Shown here in pieces: positions 54,655-63,465 of a stretch of DNA of 64,000 nt. Within the stretch, counting starts at the first letter, position 1. Every line of letters begins with the position of its first letter. Below the pieces are notes generated by a model. The model ran no database searches. It was not told where the DNA came from and worked only from the letters and a program-made list of their open reading frames with translations. A program made the position numbers and the translations under genes. The stretch is from the NCBI RefSeq assembly GCF_900115715.1, contig NZ_FOXM01000014.1, positions 55,144-119,143 on the forward strand. The letters are read 5' to 3'. The stretch comes from Geopseudomonas sagittaria. Its GTDB lineage: Bacteria > Pseudomonadota > Gammaproteobacteria > Pseudomonadales > Pseudomonadaceae.

Positions 54655-55647
54655 GTGAGCCAGACTACGCCTGCCGTGCGCACCTTCCAGGACCTGATCC
54701 TCGCCCTGCAAAGCTACTGGGCGGAGCAGGGCTGCGTGGTATTGCAGCCCTACGACATGGAAATGGGCGCCGGCACCTTCCACACCGCCACCTTCCTACG
54801 CGCCCTCGGTCCCGAGACCTGGAACGCCGCCTACGTGCAGCCCTCGCGCCGCCCGGCCGACGGCCGCTACGGCGAGAATCCCAACCGCCTGCAGCACTAT
54901 TACCAGTTCCAGGTGGTGCTCAAGCCGAACCCGGACAACATCCAGGACCTGTACCTCGGCTCGCTGCGCGCCATCGGCATCGACCCCCTGGTCCACGACA
55001 TCCGCTTCGTCGAGGACAACTGGGAATCGCCGACCCTCGGCGCCTGGGGTCTGGGCTGGGAAGTCTGGCTCAACGGTATGGAGGTCACCCAGTTCACCTA
55101 CTTCCAGCAGGTCGGCGGGGTCGAGTGCTACCCGGTGACCGGCGAGATCACCTACGGCCTCGAGCGCCTGGCCATGTACCTGCAGGGCGTCGACTCGGTG
55201 TACGACCTGGTCTACTCCGACGGCCCGTTCGGCAAGGTCACCTACGGCGACGTGTTCCACCAGAACGAGGTGGAACAGTCGACCTACAACTTCGAACACG
55301 CCAACGTCGACAAGCTGTTCGAGCTGTTCGACTTCTACGAGGCCGAAGCCAACCGCCTGATGGCCCTCGAGCTGCCGCTGCCGACCTACGAGATGGTGGT
55401 CAAGGCCTCGCACACCTTCAACCTGCTCGACGCCCGCCGCGCCATCTCGGTGACCGCGCGCCAGCAGTACATCCTGCGCGTGCGCACCCTGGCCCGCGCC
55501 GTGGCGCAGAGCTACCTGATCGCCCGCGCCAAGCTCGGCTTCCCGATGGCCACCGCCGAACTGCGTGAGGAAGTCCTCGCCAAGCTGGCCGAATCCGGCC
55601 TGCTTGCGGACCCGGTCCAGGGCACCCAACTGAAGGAGGCCGAATGA
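54655..55647 (+). CDS. glyQ: Glycine-tRNA ligase alpha subunit
   Basis: A 330-residue catalytic subunit of the alpha2beta2 glycyl-tRNA synthetase. Class II motifs are visible: [38 protein letters not shown] and [20 protein letters not shown]. It activates glycine with ATP. The start is a GTG at 54655 with AGGTGA seven bases before; the family is usually about 300-315 residues, so the extra length is at the C-terminus. It is immediately followed by glyS. Confidence 0.96.
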   Translation: MSQTTPAVRTFQDLILALQSYWAEQGCVVLQPYDMEMGAGTFHTATFLRALGPETWNAAYVQPSRRPADGRYGENPNRLQHYYQFQVVLKPNPDNIQDLYLGSLRAIGIDPLVHDIRFVEDNWESPTLGAWGLGWEVWLNGMEVTQFTYFQQVGGVECYPVTGEITYGLERLAMYLQGVDSVYDLVYSDGPFGKVTYGDVFHQNEVEQSTYNFEHANVDKLFELFDFYEAEANRLMALELPLPTYEMVVKASHTFNLLDARRAISVTARQQYILRVRTLARAVAQSYLIARAKLGFPMATAELREEVLAKLAESGLLADPVQGTQLKEAE

Positions 55648-57701
55648 TGAGCGCGCAAGATTTCCTGGTCGAACTGGGCACCGAAGAGCTGCCACCCAAG
55701 GCGCTGAAGAGCCTCGCCGAGGCGTTCCTCGCCGGCGTCGAGAAGGGCCTCAAGGCCGCCGGCCTGGGCTACGCCAGCGCGCGCTACTACGCCGCGCCGC
55801 GCCGCCTGGCGGTGCAGGTCGAGGCGCTGGCCACCCAGCAGCCGGACCGCAGCGTGAATCTGGACGGCCCGCCGGTACAGGCCGCCTTCGACAAGGACGG
55901 CCAGCCGACCCAGGCCGCGCTGGGCTTCGCCCGCAAGTGCGGCGTCGCTCTCGAGCTGATCGACCGCAGCGGCCCCAAGCTCAAGTTCGTGCAGAGCATC
56001 CCCGGCCAGCCGGCCGCCGGCCTGCTGCCGGGCATCGTCGAGACCTCGCTGAACGAGCTGCCGATCCCCAAGCGCATGCGCTGGGCCGCCCGACGCGAGG
56101 AGTTCGTGCGGCCGACCCAGTGGCTGGTGATGCTGTTCGGCAGCGAGGTGATCGACTGCACCATCCTCACCCAGCAGGCCGGGCGTACCTCCCGCGGCCA
56201 TCGCTTCCACGCCAACCACGACGTGCGCATCTCCACTCCGGCCAACTACGCCGAGGACCTGCGTAGCGCCTACGTGATCGCCGACTTCGCCGAGCGCCGC
56301 GCACTGATCGACGCCCGCGTCGCCGAACTGGCCGCCGAGCAGCACGGCAAGGCCATCGTGCCGCCGGCCCTGCTCGACGAAGTGACCGCGCTGGTCGAGT
56401 GGCCGGTGCCGCTGGTCTGCTCCTTCGAGGAACGCTTCCTCGAGGTGCCGCAGGAAGCGCTGATCACCACCATGCAGGACAACCAGAAGTACTTCTGCCT
56501 GCTCGACGCCAACGGCAAGCTGCTGCCGCGCTTCATCACCGTGGCCAACATCGAGTCGAAGGACCCGGCGCAGATCGTCTCCGGCAACGAGAAGGTGGTG
56601 CGTCCGCGCCTGACCGACGCCGAGTTCTTCTTCAAGCAGGACAAGCGCCAGCCGCTGGAACAACGCAACCAGCGCCTGGCCAACGTGGTGTTCCAGGCCC
56701 AGCTGGGCAGCGTCTTCAACAAGGCCGAGCGGGTCTCCGCGCTGGCCGGCTTCATCGCCGCGCGCATCGGTGGCGACGCCGAGCGCGCCGCGCGGGCCGG
56801 CATCCTCTCCAAGTGCGACCTGGCCAGCGAGATGGTCGGCGAGTTCCCGGAGATGCAGGGCATCGCCGGCTACTACTACGCCAAGCACGACGGCGAGGCC
56901 GAGGACGTCGCCCTGGCGCTCAACGAGCAGTACATGCCGCGCGGCGCCGGTGCCGAGCTGCCGAGCACCCTGACCGGCGCCGCCGTGGCGGTGGCCGACA
57001 AGCTCGACACCCTGGTCGGCATCTTCGGCATCGGCATGCTGCCCACCGGCTCCAAGGACCCCTACGCGCTGCGCCGCGCCGCACTGGGTGTGCTGCGCAT
57101 CCTGATCGAGAAGCAGCTGGATCTCGACCTGGTGCAGGCGGTGGCCTTCGCCATCGAGCAGTACGGCGACAAGGTCAAGGCCGACGGCCTGGCTGCCCAG
57201 GTGCTCGACTTCGTCTTCGATCGCCTGCGCGCGCGCTACGAGGACGAGGGTGTCGACGTCGCCGTGTACCAGGCCGTGCGCGCCCTGGCGCCTTCCGCGC
57301 CGCTGGACTTTGACCAGCGTGTGCAGGCCGTGCAGGCGTTCCGCCAGCTGGCCGAGGCCGCCACCCTGGCCGCCGCCAACAAGCGGGTGTCCAACATCCT
57401 CGCCAAGGCCGAGGGCGAAGTGCCGGCGCTGGTCAGCAGCAGCCTGCTGGTCGAGCCGGCCGAGCAGGCGCTGGCCACCGCGGTGGCCGCCGCCGCCGAA
57501 GCGGTCGCGCCGCTGGCCGCCGCGCGCAACTACCGCGCGGCGCTGGAGCGTCTGGCCAGCCTGCGCACGCCGGTGGATGCGTTCTTCGACAGCGTGCTGG
57601 TCAACGCCGACGATGCCGCCGTGCGGGCCAACCGCTACGCGCTGCTGGCCCAACTGCGCGGGCTGTTCCTCGGCGTGGCGGACATCTCGCTGCTGGGCTG
57701 A
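55647..57701 (+). CDS. glyS: Glycine-tRNA ligase beta subunit
   Basis: A 684-residue tRNA-binding beta subunit of glycyl-tRNA synthetase. The N-terminal [20 protein letters not shown], the HD-like core [15 protein letters not shown] and the C-terminal anticodon-binding region (RVSNILAK...[12 protein letters not shown]) are all conserved. The ATG at 55647 is chosen because it gives the Pseudomonas length; an adjacent in-frame ATG lies at 55644. It overlaps glyQ. An array of DnaA-box-like inverted pairs follows the stop. Confidence 0.96.
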   Translation: MSAQDFLVELGTEELPPKALKSLAEAFLAGVEKGLKAAGLGYASARYYAAPRRLAVQVEALATQQPDRSVNLDGPPVQAAFDKDGQPTQAALGFARKCGVALELIDRSGPKLKFVQSIPGQPAAGLLPGIVETSLNELPIPKRMRWAARREEFVRPTQWLVMLFGSEVIDCTILTQQAGRTSRGHRFHANHDVRISTPANYAEDLRSAYVIADFAERRALIDARVAELAAEQHGKAIVPPALLDEVTALVEWPVPLVCSFEERFLEVPQEALITTMQDNQKYFCLLDANGKLLPRFITVANIESKDPAQIVSGNEKVVRPRLTDAEFFFKQDKRQPLEQRNQRLANVVFQAQLGSVFNKAERVSALAGFIAARIGGDAERAARAGILSKCDLASEMVGEFPEMQGIAGYYYAKHDGEAEDVALALNEQYMPRGAGAELPSTLTGAAVAVADKLDTLVGIFGIGMLPTGSKDPYALRRAALGVLRILIEKQLDLDLVQAVAFAIEQYGDKVKADGLAAQVLDFVFDRLRARYEDEGVDVAVYQAVRALAPSAPLDFDQRVQAVQAFRQLAEAATLAAANKRVSNILAKAEGEVPALVSSSLLVEPAEQALATAVAAAAEAVAPLAAARNYRAALERLASLRTPVDAFFDSVLVNADDAAVRANRYALLAQLRGLFLGVADISLLG

Positions 57702-57712
57702 GGCCAGATGCC

Positions 57713-57872
57713 TGTGGATAACGGCTCCGGTCGTTATCCACAGGAACCGAATTACCGGACCTGTGGATATTTCCTCCGCGCCTTATCCACAGGGCCAAAG
57801 CGTAAGGTGGACAACGGCGCAGCCTTGTCCACCCTGCACCCCGGTGGAAAAGTGCTGCGCGCGTTTTCCACC
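57713..57872. other. Array of four inverted DnaA-box-like pairs
   Basis: Between glyS and gmhB, four inverted pairs occur in 160 bp. TGTGGATAA (57713) with TTATCCACA (57734); TGTGGATAT (57762) with TTATCCACA (57783); GGTGGACAA (57806) with TTGTCCACC (57825); GGTGGAAAA (57843) with TTTTCCACC (57864). Three pairs have exactly 12 bases between boxes, the third 10. The first two include three perfect DnaA boxes. No AT-rich unwinding element is seen, so this looks like a DnaA-binding or titration site, not an origin. Confidence 0.75.
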
Positions 57873-57899
57873 CTACGTCCGCCCCCACAGGGCCCGACC

Positions 57900-58445
57900 A
57901 TGAAACTGCTGATTCTCGACCGCGACGGGGTCATCAACGAGGACTCCGACGCCTACATCAAGTCCGTCGCCGAATGGATCCCGATCCCCGGCTCGATCGA
58001 GGCCATCGCCCGCCTGAGCCAGGCCGGCTGGACCGTGGCGGTGGCCACCAACCAGTCGGGCCTGGCGCGCGGCTACTACGACGAGGCCACCCTCGAGGCC
58101 ATGCATGCGCGCCTGCGCCAGCTGGTGGCCGAGCAGGGCGGCCAGCTCGGCCTGATCGTGCACTGCCCGCACGGCCCGGACGACGGCTGCGACTGCCGCA
58201 AGCCGCTGCCCGGCCTGCTGCAGCAGATCGCCGCGCACTACGGCGTCGAACTGGCCGGCCGCTGGTTCGTCGGCGACAGCCCCGGCGACATCGCCGCCGC
58301 CCGGGCGGTGGGCTGCCAGCCGGTGCTGGTGCGCAGCGGCAAGGGCGAGCGCACCCTGGCCAAGGGCCTGCCGGACGGCGTTCTGGTGTTCGACGATCTG
58401 GCGGCCGTCGCCGCCCACCTGCTGGCCGTGGAGGCCGACCGATGA
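57900..58445 (+). CDS. gmhB: D-glycero-beta-D-manno-heptose 1,7-bisphosphate 7-phosphatase
   Basis: A 181-residue HAD-family phosphatase in ADP-heptose synthesis for LPS core. The catalytic DRDGVINED (about 6-14), the TNQSGLARG motif, the zinc-binding CPHGPDDGCDCRKP (about 93-106) and GDSPGDIAAA are present. The start is the ATG at 57900, fixed by the family N-terminus. It overlaps the acyltransferase start (ATGA). The upstream DnaA-box array sits where its promoter would be. Confidence 0.95.
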   Translation: MKLLILDRDGVINEDSDAYIKSVAEWIPIPGSIEAIARLSQAGWTVAVATNQSGLARGYYDEATLEAMHARLRQLVAEQGGQLGLIVHCPHGPDDGCDCRKPLPGLLQQIAAHYGVELAGRWFVGDSPGDIAAARAVGCQPVLVRSGKGERTLAKGLPDGVLVFDDLAAVAAHLLAVEADR

Positions 58446-59185
58446 CCCTGCGTACCGCCCTGTTCTACCTGCTGCTCGGCCTGAGCACCGTGATCTGGTG
58501 CCTGCTCAGCCTGCTGATCGCCCCCTGGCTGCCGCAGAAGGCCCGCTACATCTTCATCGCCCGTACCTGGTGCCGTTTCGCCGTGTGGCTGAGCCGGGTG
58601 ATGCTCGGCATCGACTATCGCCTCGAAGGGCTGGAGCACATCCCCCAGCAGCCCTGCGTGATTCTCGCCAAGCACCAGAGCGCGTGGGAAACCTTCTTCC
58701 TCACCGCGCACTTCGCGCCGCTGACCCAGGTGCTCAAGCAGGAGCTGCTGCGCATCCCGTTCTACGGCTGGGCGTTCAAGCTGCTCAAGCCGATCGGTAT
58801 CGACCGCAGCAACCCCAAGCAGGCGCTCAAGCAGGTGGCCAGCGTCGGCCTCGAACGCCTGCAGCAGGGCAACTGGCTGCTGATCTTCCCGGAAGGCACG
58901 CGCATTCCGGCCGGCGAGATGGGCAAGTTCTCGCGCAGCGGCGCCTCGGTGGCGGTAGCCGCCGGCGTGCCGGTGCTGCCGGTGGCGCACAACGCCGGCG
59001 AACTCTGGCCGCGTGATGGCTGGCAGCGCCATCCGGGCACGGTCAGCGTGGTGTTCGGCCCGGCCCTGCACGCCGAGGGCGAAGGCCCGCGCGCGGTGGC
59101 CGAACTCAACCAGCGCGCCGAAACCTGGATCACCGAGACCATGCAGAAAATCAACGGCACGGCGCGGGCGAACCAGGCAGACTGA
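58442..59185 (+). CDS. plsC: 1-acylglycerol-3-phosphate acyltransferase (PlsC family)
   Basis: A 247-residue inner-membrane acyltransferase with an N-terminal anchor (about 5-30). The catalytic HX4E variant KHQSAWETFF (about 79-88) replaces the usual HX4D. IFPEGTRIPAG gives the substrate-binding FPEGTR. It matches PA0005 (LptA/PlsC-like), which acylates lysophosphatidic acid. It overlaps gmhB. In PAO1 gyrB-recF-dnaN-dnaA lies next; here a PilU-like gene follows, marking a synteny break. Confidence 0.92.
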   Translation: MTLRTALFYLLLGLSTVIWCLLSLLIAPWLPQKARYIFIARTWCRFAVWLSRVMLGIDYRLEGLEHIPQQPCVILAKHQSAWETFFLTAHFAPLTQVLKQELLRIPFYGWAFKLLKPIGIDRSNPKQALKQVASVGLERLQQGNWLLIFPEGTRIPAGEMGKFSRSGASVAVAAGVPVLPVAHNAGELWPRDGWQRHPGTVSVVFGPALHAEGEGPRAVAELNQRAETWITETMQKINGTARANQAD

Positions 59186-59271
59186 CCGACTGCAGCCCTT
59201 CCCGTGCCGGGAGGGGAGCGCGCCGGCACCAGCAGCGCCAACACTCTTCCCGGTTCACGGAGGCAAGCGGC

Positions 59272-60393
59272 ATGGATGTGTTTCGTTACCTGCACCTGAT
59301 GGTCGAGCAGGGCGGCTCCGACCTGTTCTTCAGCGTTGGCGCGCCCGCGCAGCTCAAGCGCGAGGGGCAGAGTCTGCCGATCGGCAAGGTGCCGCTGGCG
59401 CCGGGATCGGTGCAGCAGCTGGCCTACCAGATGATGAACCAGAAGCAGATCGCCGAGTTCGAGCGCGACCTGGAGATGAACCTGGCCATCGGCCTCGACG
59501 GCGCCGGGCGCTTCCGGGTCAACGTCTACTACCAGCGCGGCGACGTGGCCATGGTGGTGCGCCACATCAAGAGCAAGATCCCCGGCATCGGCGAACTCGG
59601 CCTGCCGCAGAAGCTGGAAGAGCTGGTGATGCTCGACCGCGGCCTGATCCTGGTGGTCGGCGCCGCAGGCTCCGGCAAATCGACCACCCTGGCCTCGATG
59701 CTCGATCTGCGCAACCGCTCGCGCGGTGGCCACATCGTCTGCATCGAGGACCCGATCGAGTTCATCCACAGCCACCAGCGCGCGATCATCGACCAGCGCG
59801 AGGTCGGCCTGGATACCCGCAGCTTCGAGCAGGCACTGCTCAACGTGCTGCGCGAGTCGCCGGACGTGATCATGATCGGCGAGATCCGCGACCTGGCCAC
59901 CATGCAGCACGCCCTGCACTACAGCGAAACCGGCCACCTGTGCCTGGCCACCCTGCACGCCACCAACACCACCCAGGCCATCGAGCGCATCTGCAACTTC
60001 TTCCCCAAGGAAGCCCGCGCCCAGGTGCTCGGCGACCTGGCGCTCAACCTGCAGGCCATCGTCGGCCAGCGCCTGGTGCCGGGGCGCGAGGAGAAGCGCG
60101 TGGCCGCCGTCGAGCTGCTGCTGAAGACGCCCTACATCGCCGACCTGATCCAGCGCGACCAGCTCGACGACATCAAGACCGCCCTCGGCCGCAGCCAGGA
60201 GCTCGGCTTGCAGACCTTCGACCAGCACCTCTACGCCTTGGTGCAGGCTGGGCGCATCAGCCTTGCCGAGGCCCTGCGCCACGCCGACTCGCGCACCGAC
60301 CTGACCCTGCGCGCCAAGCTGGCCCGCGGCTTCCACGCCGAGGACGCCGAGCTCAAGGTGATGCGCGATTCCGAGCTGAACATCACCCTGTAA
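59272..60393 (+). CDS. PilT/PilU-family pilus retraction ATPase
   Basis: A 373-residue hexameric secretion ATPase. Motifs in order: Walker A GAAGSGKSTTLAS (about 129-141), the Asp box CIEDPIEFIHS, the Walker B MIGEIRDLATM and the His box HLCLATLHATN. The residue pattern and length are closer to PilU than to PilT. It is separate from a pilT-pilU operon (no YggS or pilT neighbour), so it is probably an additional paralogue. It would power or assist type IV pilus retraction at the inner membrane. The start at 59272 has GGAGG upstream. Confidence 0.88.
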   Translation: MDVFRYLHLMVEQGGSDLFFSVGAPAQLKREGQSLPIGKVPLAPGSVQQLAYQMMNQKQIAEFERDLEMNLAIGLDGAGRFRVNVYYQRGDVAMVVRHIKSKIPGIGELGLPQKLEELVMLDRGLILVVGAAGSGKSTTLASMLDLRNRSRGGHIVCIEDPIEFIHSHQRAIIDQREVGLDTRSFEQALLNVLRESPDVIMIGEIRDLATMQHALHYSETGHLCLATLHATNTTQAIERICNFFPKEARAQVLGDLALNLQAIVGQRLVPGREEKRVAAVELLLKTPYIADLIQRDQLDDIKTALGRSQELGLQTFDQHLYALVQAGRISLAEALRHADSRTDLTLRAKLARGFHAEDAELKVMRDSELNITL

Positions 60394-60554
60394 CGCCAGC
60401 GTCCCTGCTGCTTTGCGGACTACCCGCCGGGCCTGTCACCGGCCGGTAGCCGCGTGCGCGGAACATGAACGAATGCACGCAGGCACGCGCCCGCCACCCG
60501 CGGCATTTGGTTAACATGCCAGCTGCTCCTCCTTGCGCAACCAGGGTATCGCGG

Positions 60555-61766
60555 ATGAAAGACCAGCCAGACATCGAGTGGAAAGACCTCCCAGCGGCAT
60601 CCCCCGGCGCGACAACCGACCGCTTCCTGCACCCGGACGCCGGCGGCAGCTGGGACGACCTGCCGATGCCCCAGGTGCAACTGGCCGACCTCGACCCCCA
60701 GGCGCTGGCCGACTTCCGCCAGCGCGCCGCAGCCTGCCAGCGTCTGACCTGCGCCAGCGTGGAGGAGGGCGATGCCGCGCTGGTCGAACAGCTGCAGCTG
60801 TTCCATCTCAAGCGCGCGGCCGCGCTGCTGTTCCACGCCGAACCGGAAAAGCTGGTCAGCGGCGCCTACATCCGCATCGGCCAGTTCCGCCGCGATAACG
60901 GCCTTGTCGAACAGCACGCCATCGGCGGCAACCTGTTCGTCCAGCTCGAGCGCAGTCTGGCGCTGCTCGAGGAGCACCTGCAGCGTCATCCAGACGGCGG
61001 CGATGCCCGCGCGCCGGCGGCCTACCCGCTGCCGCTGGCGGCGCTGCGCGAGGCGCTGGTCAATGCCATCGTGCACAAGGACTACGCCAGCGGCATCCCG
61101 ATCCAGATCCGCCTGCACGACGACCGCATCAGCCTGTGGAATCCGGCGCGCCTGCCGGAAGGCTGGAGCATCGCCAGCCTGCGCACCCGCCACCTGTCGC
61201 GCCCCGGCAACCCGGACATCGCCAACGCCTTCTACCGCGCCGGACTGATCGAGGCCTGGGGCCTGGGCATCGACAAACTGATCGCCGCCTGCCGCGCCCA
61301 CGGCATCGTCGAACCCCTGCTGCGCCACGAACAGGATGGCCTGTGGCTGGAGTTTGCCTTCACCCGCGCGCTGCCCCGTCACTTCGCTGCAGGTCCCGCC
61401 AGCCGTGGCGCAGGCCGCGCGACAGGTGAAGCAAAAAGTGAAGTCGCAGGCGAAGATGCAGGTCATGTTGCAGGTGAAGACGCGAGTGAAGTTGCAGGTC
61501 ATGCTTCAGGTTATGTGACAGGTGAAGGCACGGGTTATGTTGCGAGCGAAGTTCGCCGCCTGGTCCAGGCCTGCGACGGCGTGATGAGCCGCAAGGCGCT
61601 GCAGGACGCGCTGGGCCTGCGCAGCGACGCCAACTTCCGCACCCTGTATCTGGTGCCGGCGCTGGAGGCCGGACTGCTCGAGATGACCATCCCCGACAAG
61701 CCCAAGAGCAGCCGTCAGCAGTATCGGTTGTCGAGCCGCGGTACGGCCCTGCGCCAGCAGAAGTGA
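60555..61766 (+). CDS. ATP-binding/winged-helix protein lacking its AlbA_2 domain
   Basis: A 403-residue protein of the RecG-like/Schlafen-AlbA_2 family, missing the N-terminal AlbA_2 (Schlafen) domain. After a 30-residue remnant (IEWKDLPAAS) it joins directly at RFLHPDAGGSWDDLP. The HATPase_c_4 region follows (LREALVNAIVHKDYASGIPI, NAFYRAGLIEAWGLGIDKL). A 24-bp repeat tract then encodes about 4.5 VAGE-type octads, and a winged helix closes the protein. The function is unknown; relatives are regulators or defence-linked. The missing domain suggests an in-frame deletion. Confidence 0.72.
   Translation: MKDQPDIEWKDLPAASPGATTDRFLHPDAGGSWDDLPMPQVQLADLDPQALADFRQRAAACQRLTCASVEEGDAALVEQLQLFHLKRAAALLFHAEPEKLVSGAYIRIGQFRRDNGLVEQHAIGGNLFVQLERSLALLEEHLQRHPDGGDARAPAAYPLPLAALREALVNAIVHKDYASGIPIQIRLHDDRISLWNPARLPEGWSIASLRTRHLSRPGNPDIANAFYRAGLIEAWGLGIDKLIAACRAHGIVEPLLRHEQDGLWLEFAFTRALPRHFAAGPASRGAGRATGEAKSEVAGEDAGHVAGEDASEVAGHASGYVTGEGTGYVASEVRRLVQACDGVMSRKALQDALGLRSDANFRTLYLVPALEAGLLEMTIPDKPKSSRQQYRLSSRGTALRQQK
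61443..61553 (+). repeat. 24-bp tandem repeat tract, about 4.5 copies, inside a coding region
   Basis: Codon-phased 24-base units encode VAGEDAGH, VAGEDASE, VAGHASGY, VTGEGTGY and a partial VASEV. The composition (GCAGGTGAAG-type words) is unlike the surrounding gene. Because the unit is a multiple of three, copy-number change would alter the linker length without a frameshift. Confidence 0.8.
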
Positions 61767-61835
61767 AGGCGATGAGGCGCCCGGTCGCAGTGGAGCGCTC
61801 CCCCACGCAGCCGGCGCTTGCCGGATCGTGCGGCA

Positions 61836-61869
61836 CCTGTGGATAATCGCCAGGCAACTTATCCACAGG
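61836..61869. other. Inverted pair of perfect DnaA boxes
   Basis: CCTGTGGATAA (61836-61846) and TTATCCACAGG (61859-61869) are separated by 12 bases, the same spacing as in the glyS-gmhB array. It lies in front of the acetyltransferase gene and could form a hairpin in RNA. Confidence 0.7.
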
Positions 61870-61904
61870 GCTGGCACCGACCGGCCACCATTGAGGAGTT
61901 CAGG

Positions 61905-62393
61905 ATGAACACCGACCTCAGTTTCCGTCCGGTCCGCGACGACGATCTGCCCGCCATCTGTACCTTCGCCCGCACCGCCGAGGAGCTGTATTTCCTCGCC
62001 CCGCGCGCCCGCTTCCCGCTCGACGTCGAGCAGCTGGCGACCAGCATCGCCCAGCGCAGCGACTCCAGGGTGGTCTGCCGCGGCGCGCAAGTGCTGGCCT
62101 TCGCCAACATCTACAAGCACGAGCAGGGCGCCTGCTGGGTCGGCAACGTCGCGGTGGCGCCGCAGGCGCGCCGCCAGGGTGTGGCGCGCTTTCTCATGCA
62201 ACAGATGGCCCGCCTGGCCGCCGAGCGCCACGGCGCCAGCGAGCTACGGGTGTCCTGCTTCAACAGCAATACCGCCGGCCTGCTGCTGTACTCCCGGCTC
62301 GGCTACACACCCTTCGCCCTCGAGGAAAGGCTGGATAGCCGCCAGCAGCCGATCGTGCTGATCCACCTGCGCCTGCCGCATCCGGAACGCTGA
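61905..62393 (+). CDS. GNAT-family N-acetyltransferase
   Basis: A 162-residue acetyltransferase. The N-terminal LSFRPVRDDDLPAICTFA and the acetyl-CoA pyrophosphate loop QARRQGVARFLMQQM (about 87-101) are typical, followed by SNTAGLLLYSRLGYTPF. The substrate is unknown. The ATG has GAGGAG 9 bases upstream. It lies between the inverted DnaA-box pair and a glutaredoxin-like gene. Confidence 0.85.
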   Translation: MNTDLSFRPVRDDDLPAICTFARTAEELYFLAPRARFPLDVEQLATSIAQRSDSRVVCRGAQVLAFANIYKHEQGACWVGNVAVAPQARRQGVARFLMQQMARLAAERHGASELRVSCFNSNTAGLLLYSRLGYTPFALEERLDSRQQPIVLIHLRLPHPER

Positions 62394-62484
62394 AAGCCCT
62401 GCTGCGCTTTGCCAACGGTTGCACAGCCGTCGCCGGCGGGTCATGGCAGACTGCCAGTGCCCGCCCCGACAAACGGACTTGTCC

Positions 62485-62847
62485 ATGCGCAACCTCATCC
62501 TGCTCATCGCCCTGCTCGGCGGCGGCTACCAGGCCTGGGAGCACTTCTCCCGCGCGCCCCGCGAAACCAATGCCCCGTTGCACGCCGAGCCCTACCTGGC
62601 CGTCTACGGCCGCGACGCCTGCGGCTACACCCAGGCCACCCTCCGCGATCTGCGCCAGGCCGGCATCCGCTACCAGTACCACTCGGTGGACGAGCCGGCG
62701 GTGGCCGACCTGCTGCACCGGCGCATGCAGAATGCCGGCCTCGAGGTCAGGCGCTACCTGCTGCCGGTGGTCGACCTGAACAACCGGATCACGGTGCATC
62801 CCGATAACGGCGATCTGGTGGCGCAGGCGCGCCAGCTGCTGCGCTGA
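62485..62847 (+). CDS. Membrane-anchored glutaredoxin-like protein
   Basis: A 120-residue protein with an N-terminal hydrophobic segment (NLILLIALLGGGYQAWEHF) that is an anchor or signal. A thioredoxin-fold domain follows (EPYLAVYGRDACGYTQATL), with a single-cysteine C-x-x-T active site as in monothiol glutaredoxin-like proteins, then the cis-proline region LLPVVDLNN. It may act on periplasmic thiols. The start is the ATG at 62485. Context gives no partner. Confidence 0.75.
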   Translation: MRNLILLIALLGGGYQAWEHFSRAPRETNAPLHAEPYLAVYGRDACGYTQATLRDLRQAGIRYQYHSVDEPAVADLLHRRMQNAGLEVRRYLLPVVDLNNRITVHPDNGDLVAQARQLLR

Positions 62848-62931
62848 GCGCTGACCGTCTCGCCTCGCATCGCATCGAACTCGACAGCCAGCCCCGACCA
62901 TCCCCCCACCCAGGCAACGGAAGCCCCCCAG

Positions 62932-63435
62932 ATGAACAAGCTGTTCCACAACACCCTCTACCTGCGCCTGCAGCCAGACCAGCTGCACGCCCTGCATGTG
63001 GAGTCCGGCCGGACTCTTGCCGAAGCGCCGCTGCTGGCCCTGCGCCACGACAAGGGCATACGGGTACCGCTGGCGGCCGGCAAGGAGGCCCAGGCCCTGC
63101 GCGGACAGGAGGGCATCGAGCTGGCCAACGGCTTCGAGCATCCGCGCACCCTGCTGGCGGACTTCGGCGTGGCGGAGAAGACCCTGCAGCTGCTGCTCAG
63201 GAAGATCCTGCCCGCCTCGCTGCTGCAACGGGCACCGACGGTGATCCTGCATCCACAGGCCCTGCTCGAGGGCGGCCTGACCCAGGTGGAGATCCGCGGC
63301 TTTGCCGAGCTGCTGCGCGGCGCCGGCGCCCGCCAGGTGTTCATCTGGTGCGGGGCGGAGCTGAGCCGCACCGATCTGGAGACCCTGCGCTTTCCCGCCG
63401 AACGTGGCACATTGCTCTATCCCGAACCCAGCTGA
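62932..63435 (+). CDS. Truncated MreB-like protein (N-terminal subdomains only)
   Basis: A 167-residue protein. It aligns by eye with MreB residues about 1-160: GKEAQALRG, LLADFGVAEKTLQLLLRKI, LTQVEIRGFAELLRGAGARQ. The MreB phosphate loop (DLGTANT) is replaced (RLQPDQL), and the entire second half with the ATP/magnesium site is absent. It therefore lacks an actin ATPase fold. It could be a dominant partner of MreB, a repurposed domain or a gene remnant; the frame is fully open with an ATG at 62932 (no Shine-Dalgarno GGAGG but CGGAAG present). Confidence 0.7.
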   Translation: MNKLFHNTLYLRLQPDQLHALHVESGRTLAEAPLLALRHDKGIRVPLAAGKEAQALRGQEGIELANGFEHPRTLLADFGVAEKTLQLLLRKILPASLLQRAPTVILHPQALLEGGLTQVEIRGFAELLRGAGARQVFIWCGAELSRTDLETLRFPAERGTLLYPEPS

Positions 63436-63465
63436 AAACAGTGCCGAACGACAAGGATGGCGCCC

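Noticed and set aside
57713..57872. Chromosomal replication origin
   Set aside because: DnaA-box-like pairs are present, but there is no AT-rich unwinding region and no dnaA/rpmH neighbour.
61336..61518. Small frame encoding repeated lysine/valine/glutamine units across the repeat tract
   Set aside because: It is an alternative-frame reading of the 24-bp repeats inside the ATP-binding gene, with no start context.
61443..61553. Possible CRISPR-like array
   Set aside because: Repeats are contiguous, codon-phased and degenerate, with no spacers and no cas genes.
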